A program made the translations under genes and the position numbers. This document shows positions 1 to 8,625 of a stretch of DNA of 22,668 nt, one piece after another. The first letter of the stretch is position 1; the number at the start of each line of letters is the position of its first letter. The stretch lies in NCBI GenBank assembly GCA_964605185.1, contig CAZSBF010000070.1, positions 1 through 22,668 of the forward strand, in the 5' to 3' direction. The notes under the pieces are model-generated. The model made no database searches. It was not told where the DNA came from and saw only the letters and a program-made list of their open reading frames with translations. The DNA is from JACRIM01 sp964605185 (lineage in GTDB: Bacteria > Planctomycetota > Phycisphaerae > UBA1845 > UTPLA1).

Positions 1-1
1 T

Positions 2-256
2 GATGCCATCTTGAATCGGGCGCGGGATGAGTCGCGTATCGTCATTACCGCAGAACTCGACAATCACCTAATGCTCGCATTTTAAGGTGAAGATGGACCC
101 GGGCTCATTCTGTTTCGCGGCGGTGAATGGACCCATGACGAACTGATCGATCGACTCAGTCGCACTTTCGAGTCAATCGAGAACCGTTCGCTGGCCATGA
201 GCATCGTATCTATTGATAAGCAACGGATCCGGCGTCGGGGCCAGCCCATCACCTGA
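2..256 (+). pseudogene. DUF5615 PIN-like toxin family protein, 5' truncated by the window and interrupted by an in-frame stop
   Basis: Reading from base 2, the frame gives DAILNRARDESRIVITAELD and then NHLMLAF, followed by TAA at 83-85. The same frame continues with GEDGPGLILFRGGEWTHDEL and ends RIRRRGQPIT at TGA 254-256. Both halves fit the C-terminal part of DUF5615 proteins, small PIN-fold proteins usually paired with a DUF433 antitoxin: a stretch like 'A..E.RI.IT.D.D', then 'G..GP..ILFR', then a basic 'RIR.R.LPI' end. The frame is unchanged across the stop, so one nonsense codon rather than a frameshift separates the halves. No start codon with a ribosome binding site lies in this frame just after the stop. 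The N-terminus and any antitoxin gene are outside the window. The family call is from remembered family features; the interruption is read directly. Confidence 0.6.
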
Positions 257-291
257 GGCACGCGACGAAGTCTCAAACGTAGAATTGCTGA

Positions 292-3200
292 TTACTGCAG
301 GTTCATCCCAACGCCGTCGGCGAGGCCGGTGTAGCGTTTGGAGCCGAGGCCGATGCGTGGGGCGCCTTCGGGCCAGATGCTGAAGTTGATGCCGACGTCG
401 TCCAATGCCTTGTCCACGTCGAGTGAGACGGCGGTGTACCAGCGCGGCCACTTGCGGACGTAGACGAGTTGAGTCTGGTAGTTGCGGCCTACGTCGATGT
501 CGTACATTTCGCGGATGCCGACGGTGTGCTTTTCACTGAGTTTGTAGTTCGCACCGCCGGCGAGGATGTTGCTGTTGGTTGCGTTGATGTAGCGCCAGCC
601 GGCGAACCAGGCGAGGCGAGGCTCGCGTTCGACGGCGATGGAGATGTTGCTGGTGCCGAGGTTGCCGCTGTTGGTGTCGAAGACGCCGTCGTGCACGAGG
701 ACGGTGGAGTCGCTGATGCGGTACTGGAAGTTGGTGGCGATGAAGTTGCTGGAGATGCTGTCTTCGGGGCGGGAATAGATGAAGTCGCCGTGGGTGTTCT
801 CACCTTCCTGCTTGTGGTCGAAGAAGCCGGCCTCGACGTCGAAGACGATCCAATCGACGGTCTTCCAGTTGCCGGGGCCGCCGCGCTTGGTTTGCAGGCG
901 CTGTCGCAGGCCGAGTTGCCCGCCGCCGGCGTCGGAGATGTCTTCGACGCCGTTGTCGAAGGGGGTCAGTTGCTGCGGGTCTTGATTGGAGTGGGCGTTC
1001 CAGACGACAAAGTCGGGCTTGATGATGTGGCGCAGGTGGTGCAAGTCGAAGATGTCGGATTCAACGGATTCATCGACTTTGCTGAAGATGGTGTTGCCGG
1101 TGATACCGTAGCTGCCCAAGACGCGGCCGAGGTTGCCGCTGTTGCTGTATCGAGTCAGCGGTGGGTTGTAATAGCCCGAGTCGACGACGTTTGCCCGATT
1201 GATGCTCTGAGGGTAACGAAGGCGATTGGGTCCATCGTCGTATTCGCTTGCCCGGCCGATGACGAAGGGCGTGAGCTTCAGCGGGCCCAGATCCGGCATT
1301 GGCGAGCGGAACTCCTGTCGTGTATCGCCGCGCAGGACCGAGCCGGTGCTGTCGTAGGCGAATGGGTTATCCAACGGCAGGCCGTATTGACTATCGCGGT
1401 CGTACTTGTAGCGGACGATGCCGGCGCGGTTTTCGCTGTACCACGTGGTGTAGTCGCCGAGGGGTTGGCCGATGAGGCTGAAGGTCGTGTCGGGCAGGTG
1501 CTCGGTCTGCGTTTGGAAGTCGTTGATGCGATAATTCAGCAGTGAGGAGATCTGCCAATTGTCCTGACGCTTCAGCAAGTAGGCGAGCGTTTCCTGATCC
1601 TTTCCGTTTTCGAATTCGCGGCGTTCGTATTGCTCCAGGAAATTGGTGTCGCTGAGGTACGAGGCTTCGAGGGTTAGTTCGACGTCGTAGGGCAGGAACT
1701 GGCGGTGCCGCCACAGGGCGCGGCCGCGATTGTCATGAGGGGGATAGCCACTGCGCTCGGGGCCGAGTTCATCCTTGCCGGTGTCGTTAATGAAGAAGCT
1801 GTTGAAGATGCCGTAGTAATCGTCGCCGGCGTAATCCATGTCGATGCCCGCGGCGGGACCGCGATCGGTGAAGTAGTCGAGTTTGAGCGTTGCATCCCAA
1901 CCGGCCGGGGGCTGAATGCCCATGAGGTTGAAGAGATACCAGCGGGTTTCGGTGGTGTAGCCGAAGTCGCCGTTGTAGCCGAACTTGGCACTGCGGAAGG
2001 CCTGTCGATCGCCGGAAAAGTCGCCTTTGGCGAAGGGCCAATAGGCGATTGGCAAACCTCCGAGGCGCATGGTTGTGTTTCGTGCGGTGTAGGTTCCGGC
2101 CTGAACGCCGATGACATCGCCGGCTTCGTTGCGCGGAGTCTTGTCGGTGAGTTCGAGGCGTTCGGCACCGATGGAGGCGTGCGGTGTGTGGAATTCGCTG
2201 GTGGTGAATTGGGCACGCTCGGCTTCGTATTGCGTTGCCGAGAGCTGGCGGACTCGTTCGGCGCGGACATAAATGGGGGTCCTTCCGGATGAATCCAACG
2301 CACGCATGACGGGGTCGAGAATGAGGGCTTCTTCTTCTTCGAAGTCGTAATACAAGCGGCTGGCGCGGATGCTGCGCTGGCCGCGAGTCAGGATGACGTC
2401 GCCTTCGAGGTAGACGGCCTTGACCCATTGCTTCATGGCTTCGCGGTCGGGCTGCTCCCGGCCTTTTATTTTTGGTTCGTCATGGGCTGAGGGTTCGGCG
2501 GGCGTTGCGTTCAGGTCGCCGCCGCGGACTGATCGTTTTTTCTTTTCGCCGGTGAGGAGGCTGGGCAGGCTTTCGCCGGTGGCTTGATCCTTGCGCAGAT
2601 ACATAACGGCGGCATCGGCGCGGATCTCGACGTATTGGGCGCTATCCGATGGCGAGCCCTGGTACACAAACACGTCGCTCGTTGCGATGATCAGCATCTG
2701 ATCACCGACGGTGGCGCTGGAGATGTCGCCCATCGTTGGGTCCACGGAGAAGCCGACTTGTTTTGCGGCTTTGGGTTTGGCCAGCGCGAGGGCCTCGACG
2801 GAGGGGGCCACACGCATGGGTTTTTCGGCGGTGGTAGCGTCTTCTGCTGGAACCACGGTGAGCAGTCGCCGGGCCTTGGTGGCTTCTTTGAAAAGGTCGC
2901 CCTCAGCATCGGAGTTTGGGGCGTGGCCATCGGCGTTCATCACCAGTCGGCCGAAGGTGCGGATGGTGACGATCAAGGCCGGGCCGCGCTCGATCGTGCC
3001 GGCGGGTTGGATGATCTCGGCATCCTGCCAGAGGAAGATGTCGATGTCGGAATAGGTGCGATCCTTCCAGGTCTTCTGGGTGACCCAGATGACGGCGTCG
3101 TGGCTGCGTACTTGATAGGGACCGAGCCGCCCGTTGAAGTTGCCGAGCAGCTCGATAATGCTGGTGCCGCCGTCTTTCCATGTATACGCGAGCTTACCGA

Positions 3201-3381
3201 ACAACTCGAAGTTGAAATCGCTGATGCCGGGCGGGATGAGGGGTTGAATCTCGGCGAGGTCGGGGGCGCCGGTGACGGTTTGCGCGAATGTGGTTTCCGC
3301 GCGCGTTGCCGCCGCCAAGATGGCGATGAGAAGCGCTCCTGCAATCCGTTGCTGTCGCCTCATCGTGGCTGATCGCGCCAT
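292..3381 (-). CDS. lptD: LptD-like LPS-assembly / organic solvent tolerance outer-membrane protein
   Basis: Proteins of this family form the outer-membrane barrel that inserts lipopolysaccharide into the outer leaflet. The N-terminus has a basic region and a hydrophobic stretch (RIAGALLIAILAAATRA) ending near TTFAQ, a typical signal peptide. The middle has an OstA-type beta-jellyroll segment (VYLEGDVILTRGQRSIRASR, then a region on PIYVRAERV and ASIGAERLEL). The C-terminal half is long, aromatic-rich and beta-strand-like, ending in GVGMNLQ, as expected of a barrel. At about 1030 residues it is longer than E. coli LptD (about 780), mostly through N-terminal extension. I see no cysteine anywhere. 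The longest frame begins with TTG at 3450. I prefer ATG at 3381; ATG at 3363 is equally able to supply the signal peptide, and neither has a good ribosome binding site. It is convergent with the broken DUF5615 gene. Substrate in this organism is inferred. Confidence 0.75.
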   Translation of the reverse strand: MARSATMRRQQRIAGALLIAILAAATRAETTFAQTVTGAPDLAEIQPLIPPGISDFNFELFGKLAYTWKDGGTSIIELLGNFNGRLGPYQVRSHDAVIWVTQKTWKDRTYSDIDIFLWQDAEIIQPAGTIERGPALIVTIRTFGRLVMNADGHAPNSDAEGDLFKEATKARRLLTVVPAEDATTAEKPMRVAPSVEALALAKPKAAKQVGFSVDPTMGDISSATVGDQMLIIATSDVFVYQGSPSDSAQYVEIRADAAVMYLRKDQATGESLPSLLTGEKKKRSVRGGDLNATPAEPSAHDEPKIKGREQPDREAMKQWVKAVYLEGDVILTRGQRSIRASRLYYDFEEEEALILDPVMRALDSSGRTPIYVRAERVRQLSATQYEAERAQFTTSEFHTPHASIGAERLELTDKTPRNEAGDVIGVQAGTYTARNTTMRLGGLPIAYWPFAKGDFSGDRQAFRSAKFGYNGDFGYTTETRWYLFNLMGIQPPAGWDATLKLDYFTDRGPAAGIDMDYAGDDYYGIFNSFFINDTGKDELGPERSGYPPHDNRGRALWRHRQFLPYDVELTLEASYLSDTNFLEQYERREFENGKDQETLAYLLKRQDNWQISSLLNYRINDFQTQTEHLPDTTFSLIGQPLGDYTTWYSENRAGIVRYKYDRDSQYGLPLDNPFAYDSTGSVLRGDTRQEFRSPMPDLGPLKLTPFVIGRASEYDDGPNRLRYPQSINRANVVDSGYYNPPLTRYSNSGNLGRVLGSYGITGNTIFSKVDESVESDIFDLHHLRHIIKPDFVVWNAHSNQDPQQLTPFDNGVEDISDAGGGQLGLRQRLQTKRGGPGNWKTVDWIVFDVEAGFFDHKQEGENTHGDFIYSRPEDSISSNFIATNFQYRISDSTVLVHDGVFDTNSGNLGTSNISIAVEREPRLAWFAGWRYINATNSNILAGGANYKLSEKHTVGIREMYDIDVGRNYQTQLVYVRKWPRWYTAVSLDVDKALDDVGINFSIWPEGAPRIGLGSKRYTGLADGVGMNLQ

Positions 3382-3548
3382 GCGTGGACCATGGTCCTGC
3401 GGCGAGTGGCCGTCCGTCGAACGCGCCCCGCCATCCGGGGCGAGCGTCAAGCGTTCAACGGGGGCCGATGATACGAAGCGCGCCGGGGGGTGTCAATTCG
3501 CGGTTACTGCGATTCGCTCGAAATCAAAGGCAATTGACCGCACATCTC

Positions 3549-3570
3549 GGGCAGGCAGGGACGCCTGCCC
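3549..3570. repeat. Short palindromic repeat (GGGCAGGC-N6-GCCTGCCC)
   Basis: An 8-bp perfect inverted repeat with a 6-base loop lies in the intergenic region between the divergent lptD-like and SNF2 genes. Its sequence (GGGCAGGC, then GCCTGCCC followed by CAC) looks like a palindromic unit that I remember as dispersed in many GC-rich bacterial genomes. It is not followed by a T-run in either direction, so it does not look like an intrinsic terminator. Only one copy is visible here. Confidence 0.5.
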
Positions 3571-3622
3571 CACTGTTTGTTGGTGTCCATACGTCGGCGA
3601 CTCGTCGAAACCGGCGTGTTCA

Positions 3623-3631
3623 TGCTATGAT
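3623..3631 (+). promoter_or_regulatory. Extended -10 promoter candidate for the SNF2 gene
   Basis: TGCTATGAT matches the extended -10 form TGnTATAAT, with TATGAT at 3626-3631. No convincing -35 box lies 16-18 bases upstream. A start of transcription about seven bases after the box would fall at 3638-3639, directly at the ATG at 3640, so the transcript would be leaderless. This agrees with the absence of a clear ribosome binding site. It is a sequence match only. Confidence 0.35.
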
Positions 3632-3639
3632 GTCGCGGA

Positions 3640-6600
3640 ATGCCAGTGACAGAGTTGCCCGACGAACAGCCCACCACCACTCTGCACGGCATCTGGACCG
3701 GGCGTTCCTTTCACCTTTTCACGACCGACGGCGGCTCTGAGCCTGCCGTATCCCGCATTCAGTCTGCCGTTGGATATTTGTCGTCGGATGGCTTGATTGC
3801 ATCTGCTGGCGAGGGGTCGTCGCTGGAATTGTGGATGCCGGGCGACGAACAGAAGGGAGTCGCAATTCGTCAGCGGGTCGAGACACTCTCCTTTTCGCCG
3901 GCCGACGCGACGGATCTGCTTACTTCGCTTCATGGACGGGAATCGCTGTCGGAATCGGTGCGCTATTGGGCGTGCATTGCGCGGTTCCTGATCGAATCTC
4001 TCTCACGACAGCAATTCGCGCCCAATATCACGGAGACACAGGAAAACACCTTTGAGGGTCGCTGGCACGTCGTATCGCCGTCGGCCGAGGTGCTGGCGTG
4101 GCTGGAAGCGACACTGGCCGCGATGCCGCCGGTGTGTCGGAGTGTTGTTGGCAGTGATCGCTCATCGTCGGACGCGGTGTGGCTGTTGGACAGTTTTCTT
4201 TCCGAGACGGCTGATGCGGTGATTCGTCGTTCGCTTTCGCGTGATGATTTCTTTGACGACATCCACGAGCGGGCGCGAAACGAGGGGCAATGGGAACTCG
4301 CGTGGCTTTCCAGTTTGCTCGGCAAGGATCGGGTGGTGCATTGCCATTCCGACGAGATTGCACCGCTGGCGCCGGTGGTCAATTCGTGGATCACGAAGAC
4401 ATCCCAGGAGGCGGAGGAGTCGGAAGATCGCCTGCGACTTGTGCTCGTGGAACCGGCCGAGGACGGTGGGCAGGATGATTGGAGATTGGTGATTGAATGG
4501 GTCGGTCCTGACGATCGGCCCTACGACGTGTTTGCGATCCTGAGCGAGCGCGGCGACCGGCCGACGCTGCTGGGGCGGCGGTATGGGAGTCGTCGCGCGC
4601 AGTTGGTATCGGAGTTGAATCGTGCCGGTGGGCTCTTTCCGCCGCTATCGCGGTTTGCGCGTAGACCCGCGGCGGAAGGGTTGGCGCTGACGAACGATGA
4701 GGTGTACGGCTTTCTGCGAGAGAACGCACCGTTATTGATCGCGGAGGGATTCGAACTGGACCTGCCCTCGTGGGCACGAAACGCGACTCGACAACTGGGA
4801 CTGCAATTGCATCTCAAACCCATCACCGGGGGCAAGGAATTCTCACTCGGCCGATTCGGGCTGGGGGCGCTGCTGGAGTTCGACTGGCGAATGGCCCTCG
4901 GCGATGACCGATTGACGCTTGAGGAATTTGAGGCACTCGCGAAACAGAAGGCATCGTTGGTGAAGCTGCGTGGGCAATGGATCAGCTTCGACCAGGAGGC
5001 CGCGGCGAAGGCGCTGGAGTTCATGCGGAAGGAAGCGACGGGCAAGATCACGTTGCTTTCGGCGTTGCGGTTGGTTGGCGGTGCGGAGGACAACGCGGCG
5101 GGATTGCCGGTGGTGGGCATCTCCGGGGCGGCGTGGATTGAGCAGTTTCTACGGGATACGCCCAATGCCGAGGTTGAGGAGTTGCCGCAACCCGCGGAAT
5201 TCAAGGGCACGATGCGTCCGTATCAGCTTCGGGGGCTTTCGTGGCTTTCGTTCCTGCACCGGCTGGGAATCGGCGCGTGCCTCGCGGATGACATGGGTCT
5301 GGGAAAGACGATTCAGTTCATCAGCTTGTTGCAATCGGAGCGGCAGCGGGATCGTGAGAGTGCGCCTGAAGATCCGGCGATGGAATCGGCGGTCGGGCCG
5401 ACGCTCCTTTTTGCGCCGATGTCGGTGGTGGGAAACTGGCAGCGCGAGGTGGAGCGGTTTGCTCCGTCGATCCGCGTGCTGATCCATCACGGCCCGTTGC
5501 GGTTGACGGGTGAGGCGTTTGTCAACGCGGCGCAGCAACACGATCTGATCATTACGACCTATGGGCTTGCGCATCGGTGTGAGAAGGACTTCAAGCGGAT
5601 CCATTGGTATCGCATCGCCATGGACGAAGCGCAAAAGATCAAGAACCCCTCGGCGGCGCAGACCGTCGCGCTGCGGGGGCTCAACTCCGATCATCGCGTT
5701 GCGCTGACGGGCACACCGGTTGAGAATCACTTGTCTGAGTTGTGGTCGATCATGGAGGTGCTGAATCCCGGGCTGCTCGGCACTGCGTCGTCATTTCGTG
5801 CCAAGTTCGCGGTGCCGGTGGAGAAGCTCGGGGACAAGGAGCGGGCCGATCAGCTTCGGCGCATGATTCGACCGTTTTTGTTGCGCCGGCTCAAGAGCGA
5901 TCCGACGGTGGCATGCGATCTGCCGGAGAAGATGGAGATGCGCGTGTTCTGCAATCTCACGGCGGAGCAGGCGGCGATCTATGAGCGAACCGTCAACGAG
6001 CTGATGAACGAGGTGGATCGCGCGACGGGTATTCGACGGCGCGGGATGATCCTCGCGACGCTGACGAAGCTGAAGCAGATTTGCAATCACCCGGCGCACT
6101 TTCTTAAAGCGGAAGGCCCCTTGGACGGGCGCAGCGGCAAGTGCGAGCGGCTCGTGGAAATGCTAGAAGAAGTTCTGGAAGAGGGGGACGCGGCGCTGGT
6201 GTTCACGCAGTATCGAGAGATGGGCGATCTGCTCGAACGACTGATGGAGACGCGGCTCGGCGTGCAAGTGCCCTTCCTGCATGGCGGGACGCCGATGAAG
6301 AAGCGGAACGAGATGATCGAGGCGTTTCAGGACCCGGCGAATCCGCAGCGCATCTTTTTGCTAAGCTTGAAGGCGGGTGGATTCGGATTGAATCTGACAA
6401 AGGCGAATCACGTGTTCCACTTTGATCGATGGTGGAACCCTGCCGTGGAGGATCAGGCGACGGATCGCGTGCACCGCATCGGGCAGACACGGCGCGTGCA
6501 GGTGCATAAGTTTGTTTGTATTGGAACCGTGGAGGATCGGATCGATCGGCTGCTCGCGGAGAAGTCGGCACTGGCCGACCGGATCGTAGGGAGCGGGGAT

Positions 6601-6678
6601 GAATGGTTGACCGGCCTGTCGTCGAAGGAGCTACGGGATTATTTGACGCTGACCGACGAGGCGGTTGTGGAGAACTAG
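3640..6678 (+). CDS. SNF2/SWI2-family DEAD/DEAH-box ATPase (helicase-like)
   Basis: A double-stranded-DNA translocase of the SNF2 family, 1012 residues. The C-terminal half holds the ATPase core in order: motif I DDMGLGKT at 550-557; motif II DEAQ at 662-665, instead of the common DEAH; motif III in ALTGTPVENHLSELW; a second RecA-like lobe with LVFTQYREMGDLLERL and SLKAGGFGLNLTKAN; and motif VI DQATDRVHRIGQ at 938-949. The N-terminal about 480 residues match the general layout of the SNF2-associated domain (DUF3670 type) found in bacterial members, including a region before the core on KITLLSALRLVGG. Bacterial genes of this type often sit with a SWIM zinc-finger gene; here an 84-residue gene follows after 8 bases. 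Start ATG at 3640 is the first in frame after the extended -10 box; no strong ribosome binding site is present. The cellular role (DNA repair, transcription recycling or other) cannot be read from the sequence. Confidence 0.93.
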   Translation: MPVTELPDEQPTTTLHGIWTGRSFHLFTTDGGSEPAVSRIQSAVGYLSSDGLIASAGEGSSLELWMPGDEQKGVAIRQRVETLSFSPADATDLLTSLHGRESLSESVRYWACIARFLIESLSRQQFAPNITETQENTFEGRWHVVSPSAEVLAWLEATLAAMPPVCRSVVGSDRSSSDAVWLLDSFLSETADAVIRRSLSRDDFFDDIHERARNEGQWELAWLSSLLGKDRVVHCHSDEIAPLAPVVNSWITKTSQEAEESEDRLRLVLVEPAEDGGQDDWRLVIEWVGPDDRPYDVFAILSERGDRPTLLGRRYGSRRAQLVSELNRAGGLFPPLSRFARRPAAEGLALTNDEVYGFLRENAPLLIAEGFELDLPSWARNATRQLGLQLHLKPITGGKEFSLGRFGLGALLEFDWRMALGDDRLTLEEFEALAKQKASLVKLRGQWISFDQEAAAKALEFMRKEATGKITLLSALRLVGGAEDNAAGLPVVGISGAAWIEQFLRDTPNAEVEELPQPAEFKGTMRPYQLRGLSWLSFLHRLGIGACLADDMGLGKTIQFISLLQSERQRDRESAPEDPAMESAVGPTLLFAPMSVVGNWQREVERFAPSIRVLIHHGPLRLTGEAFVNAAQQHDLIITTYGLAHRCEKDFKRIHWYRIAMDEAQKIKNPSAAQTVALRGLNSDHRVALTGTPVENHLSELWSIMEVLNPGLLGTASSFRAKFAVPVEKLGDKERADQLRRMIRPFLLRRLKSDPTVACDLPEKMEMRVFCNLTAEQAAIYERTVNELMNEVDRATGIRRRGMILATLTKLKQICNHPAHFLKAEGPLDGRSGKCERLVEMLEEVLEEGDAALVFTQYREMGDLLERLMETRLGVQVPFLHGGTPMKKRNEMIEAFQDPANPQRIFLLSLKAGGFGLNLTKANHVFHFDRWWNPAVEDQATDRVHRIGQTRRVQVHKFVCIGTVEDRIDRLLAEKSALADRIVGSGDEWLTGLSSKELRDYLTLTDEAVVEN

Positions 6679-6686
6679 GGGAACCG

Positions 6687-6941
6687 ATGGGAACGAGTGA
6701 GAACGGCGTGAAGCCACCGACGGATTTGCTGACGGACCCGGAGCGATTCTGGTCCTTGGCGGGGGAATTGAATTCGCCGCCGGCGATGGACGATGCCGCG
6801 CCGGCGTTGAAACGGCTTGGCCCGGTGCCGGTGCCGAAGGGCAAGTTTCCGCTGATGGGGTTTCTGGCAACGGTGTATGAACACGTGGCGGAGCATGTGC
6901 GGAGCGGGCGATCGCGCGATGAGAATCCGCCGTCGCCATAG
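6687..6941 (+). CDS. Small protein resembling the C-terminal tail of SWIM zinc-finger proteins
   Basis: An 84-residue protein starting at ATG 6687, with AGGGGA about five bases upstream and only 8 bases after the SNF2 stop, so very likely co-transcribed. The core (LTDPERFWSLAGEL, then ALKRLGPVPVPKGKFPLMGF and LATVYEHVAEHV) resembles, from memory, the closing segment of bacterial SWIM zinc-finger proteins: an 'FW.LG..L' box followed by 'LKRLG.PPF..GK..F...L...Y'. Those proteins are the usual partners of this SNF2 type. The CxCxnCxH zinc-binding part itself is absent, and the protein has no cysteine. It could be a remnant or a stand-alone adaptor for the ATPase. It ends 22 bases from the end of the convergent gene at 6964, with no terminator between them. 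Confidence 0.7.
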   Translation: MGTSENGVKPPTDLLTDPERFWSLAGELNSPPAMDDAAPALKRLGPVPVPKGKFPLMGFLATVYEHVAEHVRSGRSRDENPPSP

Positions 6942-6963
6942 GGCGGCAGGCCGACGTTCGACG

Positions 6964-8109
6964 CTACTTCTTTTCGAGCTTGAAGGTCACGCGGTCGTGG
7001 GTTTGTTCGGTGACCGTGTATCGCGTTGCGCCGACCTTGAGTTCCTCAATTCTTGAGATGAGCCGCTCGTTGTCGTAGGACCATTCGATCTCGGTCTGGC
7101 AGACTTCCTTTACAAGTTCGCGCATGCGGATTCCCTGTACGCCATCCATGGCTCGAATGGCTTCTTCGAAGGCCATGTAGTCGGCGCGCGTGCAGTTCTC
7201 CAGCGTGACCTGCACGGTGCGGCGGACTTGCTGGCGCTTGCGCCAGGCCTCGGCCATTTCTCGGAGGATGGCGCCACTGTATTCATCGGCGCACTTTTTC
7301 AGCGCATCGTTTCCGCCTGCATTGGGGTTTACCGAAGTAGCTGTCGCGGTATAAGAGTTTGCCATGAGCATTTGTGCACTGTCGGTGTGATAGGCGCGGA
7401 TGCTGATGGTGGCAGACCATTTGTAGATGGTGCGGCCGGCGAGTTCGCTGGTGCCGGAAGCGCGGGCTTCGGCCTTGCCGGTGATGATGACGTCGGATTT
7501 GAACGACCCGTACATGGCCGCGAGCTTTTTGATGTCGTTGCCCTGCGCGGCGACCTGGATGTCGCGGTTGCGGATGTCGCTGGAACCGGTGTTGTCCATC
7601 AGTTGAATTCCCTTCTTCATGAAGGAGTTTTCGATGATGGATTGGGCGACGCCGCCGGCGGACGGAGGATTGGCGTCGTCGACATTGTTGTCTTCGATGA
7701 TGACGACGATGCAGCGCGGGTTGTCTTCGGATTCGAGGGTGTGGAGGAGACGGGCCCATTCCTCCTCAAATGACTTGAGCGAGACCAAGGCGTTTACCGT
7801 GCAGTAGCTGATGCCGTTTTCGACACGCGACGCGGTGATTTTGAATTCGGCGACGTAGCCCTGAGCCTGTGCCATGGCTTTGTCATAGACGGCGGTGTAG
7901 TTCTTTATCTGAGTCTGGCCGCTGATGAAGACGCCGCAGGCTTGTTCAACGGCGCGACGCAATGCGTCCTGCTTGGCCTGCTCCATGGCGTTGGCATTTG
8001 TGCCGGCGGCTTTGCCTTCCATCGATATCCATTTGTCGGGCGCGGGATTGGCGGCTGCCGACGATGCAAATGCAGCAAGGATGAGCAGGACTTGGATGGG
8101 GTTTCGCAT
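6964..8109 (-). CDS. Secreted protein with FlgT-N/LPP20-like domain, function unknown
   Basis: A 381-residue protein with a clear signal peptide (MRNPIQVLLILAAFASSAAA, cleavage near ANP). Residues about 27-120 look like the N-terminal domain of flagellar assembly protein T and related LPP20-type proteins: GKAAGTNANAMEQAKQDALR, then AVEQACGVFISGQTQIKNY, then YVAEFKITASRVENGISYCT. A middle part (IVVIIEDNN, SIIENSFMKKGIQLMD, DVIITGKAEA) matches the pattern of periplasmic domains that follow it in such proteins. The end (VTLENCTRADYMAFEEAI through FKLEKK) is a further alpha/beta domain that I cannot name. There are no flagellar genes nearby, so a flagellar role is not supported. The start ATG at 8109 has GGAG about ten bases upstream. 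It is convergent with the small gene that follows the SNF2 ATPase. Confidence 0.75.
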   Translation of the reverse strand: MRNPIQVLLILAAFASSAAANPAPDKWISMEGKAAGTNANAMEQAKQDALRRAVEQACGVFISGQTQIKNYTAVYDKAMAQAQGYVAEFKITASRVENGISYCTVNALVSLKSFEEEWARLLHTLESEDNPRCIVVIIEDNNVDDANPPSAGGVAQSIIENSFMKKGIQLMDNTGSSDIRNRDIQVAAQGNDIKKLAAMYGSFKSDVIITGKAEARASGTSELAGRTIYKWSATISIRAYHTDSAQMLMANSYTATATSVNPNAGGNDALKKCADEYSGAILREMAEAWRKRQQVRRTVQVTLENCTRADYMAFEEAIRAMDGVQGIRMRELVKEVCQTEIEWSYDNERLISRIEELKVGATRYTVTEQTHDRVTFKLEKK

Positions 8110-8366
8110 GGTTTGGCTCCGGTCGGAGGGATTTCGACACCAGGGTGACCAGGGGGCATCATATGTTGACGGTGGCTGCGGGCAAACGGTTGGGTTTATG
8201 GGGTTGTGGATGCCGTGGCGTTGCTGATTGGATCGTAACTTGTTTTCAATAAGGTACTTATGGCGATATTTGGGCCGAATGTGGCCAGGGCGGTTTATGT
8301 GGGGTGGTCCAAGGGGGCTGAGTTCCCGTAACTCCGAATCCCACCGAGGGTTCCGTCGAAAAGGGC

Positions 8367-8396
8367 TTGATCGGGGGAAGCAGCATCCTCTATAGT
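8367..8396 (+). promoter_or_regulatory. Sigma-70-type promoter candidate for the pyrophosphatase gene
   Basis: TTGATC (8367-8372) and TATAGT (8391-8396) are separated by 18 bases. The -35 box matches TTGACA at four of six positions and the -10 box matches TATAAT at five of six. It is the best such pair I found in this intergenic stretch and points towards the pyrophosphatase gene about 360 bases downstream. Confidence 0.45.
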
Positions 8397-8604
8397 GTGC
8401 CGCTCAGGCGTGCTTTCCGCGTTTGCACAAAATGCGATTGTGGATGGCACGGACATGGTTGGGTAGGCGGGCGCGATTCGTTCGTCCCCATGTCAACAAT
8501 TCCGGTGTCGGCAACGCGGCGCGGATAGCTTGCCGGGCATCGCAACCAATAAAGGAAGTATCAGCGCGAGAGTTGTCGCGGGTCGAGAACCGGCCGCGAT
8601 GAAT

Positions 8605-8625
8605 CGCTCCCCTCGGCGGGGAGCG
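8605..8625 (+). other. Perfect 8-bp hairpin in the pyrophosphatase leader
   Basis: CGCTCCCC, loop TCGGC, GGGGAGCG: an all-matched GC-rich stem with a five-base loop. It lies between the promoter candidate and the start codon. There is no T-run after it on either strand, so it is not an ordinary intrinsic terminator. It may be a leader RNA structure or a dispersed palindrome. Confidence 0.5.

Noticed and set aside
469..1545. A 358-codon open frame on the plus strand within the lptD-like gene
   Set aside because: Low-complexity Val/Ala/Asp/Gly translation typical of the complement of a GC-rich gene; the minus-strand barrel protein explains the region.
6942..6963. Terminator between the convergent genes ending at 6941 and 6964
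   Set aside because: The 22-base gap holds no inverted repeat with a T-run.
8605..8625. Hairpin as an intrinsic terminator
   Set aside because: No T-run on either strand after the stem, and no gene end lies just before it.
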